Shown here: positions 55,714 to 64,000 of the stretch, piece by piece | How the letters are laid out: every line of letters begins with the position of its first letter | Numbering within the stretch: the stretch's first letter is position 1 | NCBI GenBank assembly: GCA_951802425.1 | Contig: OX637802.1 | Span: 496,001 to 560,000 of the forward strand | DNA length: 64,000 nt | Direction of reading: 5' to 3' | Source of the DNA: Clavaria fumosa | Taxonomy: Eukaryota; Basidiomycota; Agaricomycetes; Agaricales; Clavariaceae | Notes under the pieces: generated by a model | Database searches by the model: none | What the model saw: the letters and a program-made list of their open reading frames with translations, nothing else | Told to the model about the DNA's origin: nothing | Position numbers and translations under genes: made by a program

Positions 55714-56706
55714 TCACCAACCACTTGTCGTGGCGTCTGCTGCCCAACCACTCGCGCCCCCAGGGCCTTCTGTCCAGTCGGTAGGACCAATGAGAGGGTC
55801 CGAAGCCCAATCGAGAGCGCCTGAGCAGTCAATGAGATCAAAACATCAAGCGGAACTATTTCCCATTAACAACTCACCGCTTTCTTTTTGTTGGTCAAGT
55901 AAGGAAGGGTTGATCGTACCTGCATGGTGCGCCGCAGCGGTGTCCCATTCTGCTGGGGCAGTACCACTCTCGGGGACTTTTGCTGCTGCGGCCTCTTCCA
56001 TCTGCGTCTTCTCCTCTTCGGGGTCGCGGTAGAAGAACATGTCTACCATGACGTTCCACCCGTCAGGAGTCCTGGGGATGGTGCCGCGCAGGCGGAGGAC
56101 CTCGCGCGCGAGGAGCCACCAAATAAGTCCGATTGAATGGCGAGCCTTGTTGTTAGTCGGGATAGCAACATCGACGAACCGGAGAGGCGAATCCGAGTCA
56201 CAGAGCGCGATGACGGGGATGTTCACGTACGACGCCTCGCGGATCGCCTGGTGGTCCACGCGCGGGTCGGTGACGACGATGAGGCGCGGCTCCTTGAACG
56301 AGCGGGTGATGTAGTTTGTGAAGGACCCAGGCGTGAAGCGCCCCGCGATCGCCTGCGCGCCTGTGTTGGAGGCGAACTTGAGCACGGCGCGGTGCCCGTA
56401 CGGCCGCGCCGCAATGACGCAGACGTCGTTCGGGTTCTCGACGCTCGCAATGACACGGGCGGCGAAGACGAGTTTTTCCCAAGTCTTGCCGAGGTGGATG
56501 AGGTGGATGCCTAGTAAGTCAGACGTCGTCACCAACGCCTACACCACTCAAAGAGATGTGGCCTACGCACCGTCATTTCGTCGCTTCCAGATATATTGCT
56601 TCATCTGCTTGTCGCAGTTCTTCGTACCAATGTGACATTGGGCAGAAAGCAGTAGTCGGATATCGTCCTCAGTTGCAGCAAGGACCGCGGGCAGTTTTGT
56701 GGTCAT
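55714..56706 (-). CDS. RPS0: 40S ribosomal protein S0 (uS2, RPSA)
   Basis: A cytosolic small-subunit protein needed for 40S maturation. Three minus exons (56571-56706, 55878-56510, 55714-55820) close in phase to 291 residues. It starts [20 protein letters not shown], then [19 protein letters not shown]. Exon 2 has [70 protein letters not shown] and [15 protein letters not shown]. The last exon has DWTEGPGG and ends in GW, the usual C-terminus. The donor before the last exon splits a Gly codon. Confidence 0.97.
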
Positions 56707-57464
56707 AGTGATGATGAAGGGTAGCCAAACAGCCTAGAAGCAATCCAACTAATACGATAAGCGAAACTGTTCCACACCTGGTGGGTGGAACTACGGAAGG
56801 TGAATCACACGTACAGCAGAGTACGGACTGCGGAGAACGTCTACCGGGATGGAGTGCAATGGCTTTTCCAACGACGAAGACGACGCAGAGATGGCGCTCG
56901 GCTACATCCGAATATATTCCCACGGTTCTTTCAGCGAACACGGTAATCATCGAATACATAGCAACTGTGTCACGACGGCACTCGACTCAATGGCACAGAA
57001 GGCTGCATTATAGGCTTTGAGTTCGTCGCACGCGTAGCGGGCTGTCTCAACGCCGCAGAACAGATTTTCTCGACACGTTACACGCAGCGTTGTCACATGA
57101 GAGCTCATAACGGCGGTGGACCCTTTCGAGATACGACCTCGCAAATTCTAGCATGACCTGGCGACCTCACCGACACTTGCCAATCATGGTATCTTCGTTT
57201 CTCGGCTCTGTCATTTGCTGCCTAGACTGTCAATATTTCCTCACGCTTGGTCAGCGCCCTCTTCGTCAGCAACGAAATCGTTACCGAAAAAGGCAGGGCG
57301 CTGACGAGATCGCGACCTCACTCCAAAGTATATAAAGCGTTGGCTCAGCTCTGCAATCGCAGCACACGCCTTCTTTCAAGCTGTCCGCTGTACTGCGAGG
57401 AGCATTCAGAGCGGGAAGAATCACTAACAGCCTTTACTCGAGTCTACCCCGTGGAATCACCGAT
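56707..57464. promoter_or_regulatory. Divergent promoter region, uS2 and pirin
   Basis: 758 bp lie between opposite start codons. Short open frames occur but none is recognisable. A GTTGTCACATGAG site sits near 57092-57104. No ribosomal-protein box was identified with confidence. Confidence 0.45.
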
Positions 57465-58442
57465 ATGACGGTCGGCGCGAAATTCGTTCCTCGTCCCAGC
57501 CATGAGAGAGGTCATGCGGACCACGGATGGCTGAAGACATTCCACACGTTTGATTTCGCAATGTGAGTCTAGCCACCTCGCCGTCCCCTGCAACTCAACC
57601 GAGCTTTGCACCGTGTAGGTACCGTGGCGGTCATGAACGCTTCGGCACGCTGCGTGTCATTAACGAGGATCGTGTCGCGCCGGGGACAGGCTTTGGCACA
57701 CATAGCCACCGTGAATTTGAGATATTCTCCTATCTCGTATCCGGAGAACTGGAGCAGTGAGTCCGCACATTCATCTCTCTTGTAACATCTGCTGGTTCTG
57801 AATGCGATGTACAGCCGCGACTCCATGGGGAACACAGAAATTCTCAAGAGGGGCGACATCCAGCTGACGTCTGCCGGAACAGGCATCTCCCACTCCGAAA
57901 AGACGTACGGCTCCAAGCAAGTCCATTTCCTGCAGATCTGGAGCCTACCCTCTGTAAGCGGCCTCAAGCCGCAATATTTCACCAGGTGTGTCAGTCCCCG
58001 TCTTTCTTGCTCTCTACAGGCGCTGATAGCATCCGACGATCCGTTCAGAAATTTCACCGATGAGGAAAAGAAAGACAAGTGGGTTCGCGTCGTCGCTCCC
58101 GTCGATGCCGAGGGCGTGTCGTCGGCGCGCGAAGGCACAGGCCCAGCGCCTGTCCACTCGCCGCTTTCACTCTACGCAACACTCCTCTCGCCCTCCAACA
58201 CCTTGACTCACACCACCCCGACTTCAAAGGCCTATATCCATGTCATCCAGTCATCCGGATATAACCCCGAGAAAGCGACAGGCGCTACCATCCGTGTCAG
58301 CTCCGGCGACGGCAGTAACGCACTGGTGTTGAAGGAAGGAGACGGAGTCTATGTATACATGCAGAAAGATGGCCAACGTGAGTTACAGGTGGCGAATGAA
58401 GGGGACAGAGCCGCAGAAGTTTTGTTGTTTGACGTTGACTAA
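57465..58442 (+). CDS. Pirin family protein (bicupin)
   Basis: A cupin metalloprotein; relatives act as quercetinase-like dioxygenases or nuclear redox-sensing cofactors. Four exons (57465-57562, 57619-57756, 57815-57985, 58049-58442) close in phase to 266 residues. The N-domain has YRGGHERFGTLRVINEDRV, then the metal-site motif GTHSHREFEIFSYL and GISHSE, so the three His and one Glu expected in pirin appear to be present. The C-domain ends AAEVLLFDVD. Exon 3 ends at a Thr codon followed by AG|GTGTGT and rejoins as RNFTDEEKKDKW. The start lies 758 bp from the uS2 start. Confidence 0.93.
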
Positions 58443-58651
58443 ATGGGGTGATTAATGAAATTGAGGACGCTGAGTCTCTTGCACTTGTATAGACATATGC
58501 TCCCCATGTATCGGTAATATCCAAACCTGTATTTGCGACAGCCAAGTTCCGCATGCGTACGATCTACGGCACCGTGGAGCCCCAAATTGTGCACGGTCAC
58601 GCAGAAATGTGTCAGACACAGGTCGGCAGTCGAACAACATGTTAGTCGGCC

Positions 58652-60890
58652 TCAAGCGAACTTCCTTCTCTCTCCCTTTGCTATTCTATCCAAGAGCGAA
58701 GCGGACCGGGTGGTCAGGGGATTCGTTTGCAGTGAGTTCTTCTCCGCCTGCGCGGCGCCTTTGATGCTGAAACCACCTCGGGAAATGTTAGCGCCAGCTG
58801 ATGGAGGGGGCTGAGCACGGCCTGTGGCGTTCACGGCAACGCCGACCGAGGGTTGTTCACTTGCCGGGCCCGTCATCCTGCTCAGCAGCGAAGGTGGGCT
58901 GCTTGCTTTTTTGGCCCGCTTGGGAGAGACAGGTGCTTCATGTGAGGTTGGACTACGTTTTCTAGGTGCCGAATCCCGTTTTTCACTGACAAGGGCCGGC
59001 GACGGTGGCGGTGGCGCATTGGGCGCGGGAAGAGGACCCGTCTTCGGTTCAGCGGGCATTTTTGTCTCCTGATGCACCACGCGCTGCTTGCCAGGTATGT
59101 TGATGCGTCGTCCAGGCATGGTGGTGCTACCGTTGCCGCTTGGGGGTTTGACTGACGGCGCGCTGCGGCTTGGGACACCTTGTGATACATTTACGACGTT
59201 GTGCGGTGTTGATGGCGTTGGCTTGACAGTCGGCTGCATCAAAGCCTATTGGGATTTGATAAAAGGGAAATACGTTGGACAATGACACAAAATTGAGGGA
59301 TTGTCAAGTGGCGAACCGTGAGTATGTCCTTCAAGTCCTGATGGGCTTCCTTCCCGACTTGAGCAAGACCTTGCAATATCTTCAACTGCGAGGTCAAGTT
59401 TTGAGGGACAGTCCACGCCGACTCCTTCTTCCGCTGGATAACATATTGTTCATGTTCATAATCAACTTTAGGCTACAAGTGGAAGCTCACCTCCGTGCAC
59501 GCGTTAAGAATGACCTTACTAGCTTCCCATGATCTGGCGTTGGGCAGTTTCGCATCCGTAAGGACCTATATGCGAGACAATGTGATGGGGAGACTTAAAA
59601 ATGATATTTCGATGGCTGCTTTACCTGTAGAAGCATTGGGGCTGCATCCACAATTTGTTTGCGACAGATTGCCAGGTGGTCTGAAGGTGACATCTGCCCT
59701 TGAGCACAGGTGGCCAAAGTTTCAGCAACATTCAGTACGACAAAAAGTTGGGCATCCGCAGAGAGTTTTTGCAATACAATCTTCCCCAGCAGATGGCCAC
59801 AGTAGAATTGCAGGAGGTCAACCGCAGAGGTCAGCCGCCGCACAGTCACAACGTCAGCGGCCATCTCGAGGTGGAAGCGAGTCCGGTCCAGTGATGCACT
59901 TTCCCCAGAACGGAGTTCATCCTTCAGAATCGTTCTGGCCTTAGTAAGCAACACCTTGAGCAACTCATGAATCCGGGGGGAAGAGGGCTTGAAGCCTGGA
60001 AGTGCGAGCAGGAGGTCGTCGACAATTGTGACAGTCTGTGTATCATCTCTCGAGGTCGAAATTGCCTAGCAATGGAATAAATCACTCTGAAAGTAGGAGC
60101 AAATGGTGGGAAATAATTAACCAGAAACAGGCCATTGACGAGAGCTTCCTCGCTTCCTGGTTTGTGGACGTGCCGGTCTACGATAGCGCGCTTGGCTCGA
60201 CCAGTCAGAAAGGATATCACAAGGGCGCGTAGTCTTTCTCGTATGGTCTTCTCCTCCTCGTCCACCGCGTCGTCGAAGGGCGTTAGTTGATCACACAGAA
60301 CGCCAATAGTGACTTGAGGGTCCAAGTCCAGATGCTCATTTAGGGCCTTCTTCACAAATTCAACTTCGTCTGGTTCGTCTAAGTGGGGAAGAATGAGCAG
60401 CGTGGGGAAAGAAAGACATGCGCACAACTAAACGCACCACTCTGAAGTAACTGTACTAATACATCTGCATTCCTTTTCACCCACTTCCTAGAATCCCGAG
60501 AGACTTGCAGAATAGCGTTGTATCCCGCGGTGCGGACCTTCAACCTCCGTCAAACTAAATCCCGCCATCTTTCTTTCCGGGATGTACGCACCAAAGGGGC
60601 CTGATCCTCGCATAAATCATAGATGGCGTCGATGGCAGCATCTTCAAGCTCAGGGAAATCGTTGAAATAATTCCGGATGTTCGCGGCCGCATATACTTTG
60701 AGGTTTGGATTTTCGGAGTGCGTCAAATCTATGAGCCTACGCAATGCATCCCGTCTCTATCCAAACCAAGTAAGCTTCTCGTGGAATGTCTGTGCGCAAA
60801 TGACGCGCTCACCTGCGGACCTGTCTTGTCAGGGTTCTTGTCGGCTCGTTTGACTAGGTCGGTTATCTCTTTCTCTAGATGAGTAGCCAT
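58652..60890 (-). CDS. API5-like (apoptosis inhibitor 5 / AAC11) nuclear protein
   Basis: A HEAT/ARM-repeat scaffold; animal API5 is antiapoptotic and linked to mRNA export. Its fungal role is unclear. Eight minus exons (60813-60890, 60592-60756, 60438-60537, 60122-60378, 59625-60065, 59491-59565, 59317-59433, 58652-59245) close in phase to 608 residues. It starts MATHLEKEITDLVKRADKN, followed by RRDALRRLIDLTHSENPN, LKVYAAANIRNYFNDFPEL, DEPDEVEFVKKALNEHL, ERLRALVISFLTGRA and LLQFYCGHLLGKIVLQKL. Residues beyond about 410 are Pro/Ser-rich, with basic nuclear-type signals (RKRSPTSHEAPVSPKRAKK). The start ATG is 221 bp downstream of the ArAE/FUSC stop on the same strand. Confidence 0.88.
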
Positions 60891-61111
60891 TCTCGCAGTC
60901 AACTGGAAGAGGCTTGAGCAGCTGCTTGCGCTTGACGGAATGCGGTAACGAATGCGGTTGGGTCGAGTGGCTGTGTTCCAGCAATTGATAAGTTAAATGG
61001 TATAATGTATGATACAGTTGTATGATACAGTTGTTTTAGGTACAGTTGTTTTAGCGAGATGGGCAACAAATCGTGGTTCACTTGTGGAACCTGAGCCTGC
61101 CATCCGTGCGC

Positions 61112-64000
61112 TTATACATTTTGTGCTGCAAACATTGCCTCGAACTCCTCTCGTGATTGGCCAATGACACCGAATGCATCTTGCAGCGTGTAGCCAAGAT
61201 ACTCCAACTCTTGTGTCACCCCTTTCATAGTCAGTGCATACGCAAAAAAGAGGAGTTGTCGGGATCCTTTCACATCTCTGTCCCTTACCACATCTAACTG
61301 TCGTATAGCCGCGACCTGAACAACATGAGTTATCAGTCAAGAACACAAAGTTGGGAGATAGACACACCAGTCGTTGTCGAGAAATCTCAGCAGGAGGAAG
61401 ATATGGTGGCAACGGTGCTTTAAGCCGAAATGCCGATGCTAGCACTGATAAAGCGAGTATAATATTGCCCACCAATTCCCTCCTTTCCTTGGTCACGGGA
61501 ACAATGAAGTCGCGACGAACAGTCTATCCGACACTCAAATAAAGCTCAGAGCCAATAGTTATGGACTCACAGTGTGCCTAGTTCGGATGCTAGTCAATTG
61601 GCAGTGCATGTGTGGCAGGAAATTGAGTTCTTACCACTCTTCCCGGGTTGTGACGCAGCGCATGCTGTGCAATCGATCCAAGATTGTTTGCAGACTTGTC
61701 AAGACTTTCAGATACAGCTCAACAGGGAAAGGGCCTTTGAGACGAGGCTCGTGTACAGTCTGCGCGAGTAGACCCCGAAGCTCAATTAATTTAATCTGAA
61801 GGTGAAGTTCCCTATGAAACTGCGTCAAGAAGTCTGAACGGCATTCATCAGCTTGTCACGTACATGGACATGAACTCTTCAATCGAGTTTGACAGTTTTG
61901 CGGAAGCTGATTTGGATAATAGTTGGGAGCCCTCCGTAGGCCAATTATCGTCTTCATCATGAACAGACACGACTCCCTCGTGCGCCGGGTCAATCGAGTT
62001 GAACGCGACGAGCCGAGTATACAGCCACCCTATGTTTAAGCAAAAGCTATCCCTTGTGTCAGCATGGAAACAGACGTCAAGCGCAGAAAATTCGATACGC
62101 AACTCGCCGAGAGCCTTACTGAGCTCCCTTCTTGCCTCTGCAGGCCACCACATTCTGGAGACAACGGCAGCCCAAACCACACCCGCAGTGACGGAGACAA
62201 ATCTGTGATATGCGATATCGCTGACCGCAATATTCTTGTCGCGCACATTATAGCTATTAAAAAATATCACCGTTAGTGAAACCGTGTTGACCAAGGAAAT
62301 TTCTTCCACGTACCAATATAAGCATGTGAGATTGTATGTGAGAAGGACAAATCTCCCGGTAGTAGCATACTCTGGTTTGGCGACAATGTAATAAAAGCAG
62401 GGGAGTGAGTAGAAAAACCCAAATATCGAAAGGACATATGGATTCTCCGGGAAGGCTGTGTAGATCCCAGTAGCAACTGACGCTCCAAACCTGAGTTAAA
62501 TCAGTCAGCGCAGCATCCTTGCGGCTTCAAGAAAGATTTACACACAGGGTGCCCAAGATACGATGCACGCTGAGATAATTTGTCTAATACACCCACCAAA
62601 CGAAAAGTGTGACTTTCCTAGATGTGCAAGAGAGACGCCTCCATCACTTACTGCGCCAATTGTCGGGGAGATAACCACAAAAAACGAGATCAGAGCCCAC
62701 TCGCCACGATACTCCATGAACGTGGGCCGGGTGACGTCGATGAATGCTGGGGCTGCCAGTATGGCAGTTGCCATTCCCGCCTTGATTGCATACTTAATAT
62801 CCCTCTCCTTCAATCGTGCCCCCAAAGCCCAGATAGACTGCTTGACTCTGCCGATGAAGGTCAGATTAGATCGTGATGGTGTCTGTATAGTGTCTGGTGC
62901 ATGAGGACGGATCTTTGGAAACAGTACTCTGTGGCGATGTTGATGAGGAATAAAGACGGACGCTGATCAGAGATATAAGCACAGGAATAGCAGATGTTCA
63001 AGCTGCACGAACGAATATGGCGTGAGAAACCCTGTGGTGCGTATTTCTCGTCATTCGCAGTTTTTCCAAATATTGTGTTACCAGATATAAGAGCCGCCAT
63101 TACAGCCCAAGGGGTCCGCCACAGAGTTTGGCTCGTTTGTTCACGCTCGGCGATGTGGATCCTACTCGTAGCATCCACTAAGGATATCAATTCGCTTGCA
63201 AACTCTTGCAGTGTAAAAATGAAGCTGCCGTGATGATCCTATTTAACTCTCGGACAGGAAGGGGACTACTAACTCACAAATACGCCAAAAACACGTGCTC
63301 GCCCTCGTTGACGGTGAGGATAGAGTTCTCGGCAGAAGAATTGCCTGGTGAGTCATGCGAGCGTGAGCCACCTGTTCTGTAGAGCCGAATTACAGCGTGA
63401 TTGGAAGTGCTCTCGAACGCGAACAACGCCCGTTGGATGCCGTCCATCATATCCTGAAATTCCTGCTCCTGAATGATTTTCCTGCGACCACGTCGTGGAA
63501 CGAACGCGTCTCGCATACGCTTCAGGGTGATGTCGCAAGTGGTCTACACACTAGCTTGCACCGAGTTCGTTCGCGTCACGATAGTGTCAAGGCTATGACG
63601 TACCGACAGAGCGTGCAACGGGGGGCCCAAATCGTCGACCAGTTCACCAAACATCGTAGCAGCAATCTTCAGCAATGTGTCGTCCTCCTCTTCCTCGCTC
63701 ATAGGATCCTTGCCTTTTCCGTTGCCGTTCCGACCACTATCCAGCCCGGGGAACCCATGTCCTTGGGCCCCACTTGCCACTGCAACTCGGTTCCGCAGCA
63801 CGTGTTTTCCAGCGCTGTGCGCCTTCGCCAACTCGTACTGAAATCTCGTGCCGCTTCTGAGGCCATTCAGATGTTGGGCTAGCCTGTTCAAGCTGTCGAC
63901 GGCGTCCTCGTACGCCTTTTTTCCCGCCGCCGATCCCCCCAACCCGGAAAGATAGAACCACTCGGACTGCGCTTCCGCGAGGTTCTTCTTCAGGGTCGTG
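61112..64000 (-). CDS. ArAE/FUSC-type membrane transporter, 5' end cut by window edge
   Basis: A fungal aromatic acid exporter-like protein (FUSC/DUF2421 family, related to fusaric acid resistance proteins and yeast Bre4), presumably a plasma or internal membrane exporter. The frame is open through the right edge (KKNLAEAQSEWFYLSGLGGS), so start and N-terminal exons are missing. Downstream are an acidic loop (SEEEEDDTLLKIAATMFGEL), a large soluble part and the FUSC block: AIKAGMATAILAAPAFI, EWALISFFVVISPTIGA, TNYLSVHRILGTL, YVLSIFGFFYSLPCFYY, LLTYNL, VVWAAVVSRMWWPAEAR. The C-terminal domain has LKAPLPPYLPPAE, KGSRQLLFFAYALTMKGV and ends REEFEAMFAAQNV at 61112. Substrate unknown. Many short introns; exon limits were not all fixed. 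Confidence 0.85.

Noticed and set aside
60899..61081. Extension of the ArAE/FUSC gene to a stop at 60899, 8 bp from the API5-like start
   Set aside because: In the frame that carries LLFFAYALTMKGV and REEFEAMFAAQNV the stop is at 61112; the 60899 frame is unrelated sequence.
1..64000. CRISPR arrays, bacterial operons, biosynthetic cluster core enzymes or an antiphage-type system
   Set aside because: No spaced repeats of that kind, no polyketide, peptide or terpene synthase motifs, and intron-rich eukaryotic genes throughout.

Overview
The window looks like gene-dense nuclear DNA of a filamentous basidiomycete, probably an agaricomycete. Genes are broken by many 45-70 bp introns. The set is eukaryotic (signal peptidase subunit, cytosolic ribosomal protein uS2, Nog1, RAS-type adenylate cyclase, a CHK2/Cds1 kinase). 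A C-terminal Zn2Cys6 factor, a class 3 secreted lipase and an ArAE/FUSC transporter point to fungi. All exon models below were built by hand from splice sites plus protein similarity; species and genome position are unknown.

Layout. 1-2.3 kb is retroelement debris: the end of a Ty3/gypsy pol with its LTR, then a decayed Ty1/copia pol. 2.3-6.3 kb holds three copies of one FkbM-like methyltransferase gene (an outward-facing copy, a deleted pseudogene, an intact copy). 6.8-12.1 kb carries a glycerol-3-phosphate acyltransferase (Gpt2/Sct1 type) and SPC3. 13-16.4 kb is an aminopeptidase P homologue that has lost several catalytic residues. After a 2.3 kb stretch with no recognisable gene comes the Zn2Cys6 protein, then (convergent) the CHK2-like kinase, which shares a short divergent promoter with an uncharacterised gene. 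Glyoxalase I follows, convergent with a NIPA-type Mg2+ transporter; NIPA is divergent from the 1826-residue adenylate cyclase. The cyclase converges on a UvrD-family helicase, itself divergent from an uncharacterised Pro/Thr-rich gene. 43.4-48.6 kb is a tight same-strand run (asparagine synthetase-like protein, then Nog1). An ACO2-type aconitase lies on the minus strand, followed by a hAT transposase remnant, a secreted lipase, uS2 divergent from a pirin, an API5-like protein, and an ArAE/FUSC transporter running off the right edge.

Genes mostly alternate in divergent and convergent pairs with short spacers. They look like ordinary housekeeping, signalling and metabolic genes rather than a dedicated cluster.

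Most worth a second look: (i) the aminopeptidase P homologue, where two of five metal ligands are replaced (Asp to Asn, Glu to Lys), one active-site His is Cys and another is Tyr, and a roughly 220-residue acidic Ser-rich N-terminal extension is present; (ii) an apparently high share of GC-AG introns (seven of about 140 modelled), nearly all with GCAAGT donors; (iii) very small internal exons, including a 6-nt one in NIPA and an 11-nt one in the acyltransferase; (iv) the methyltransferase triplet beside retroelements.
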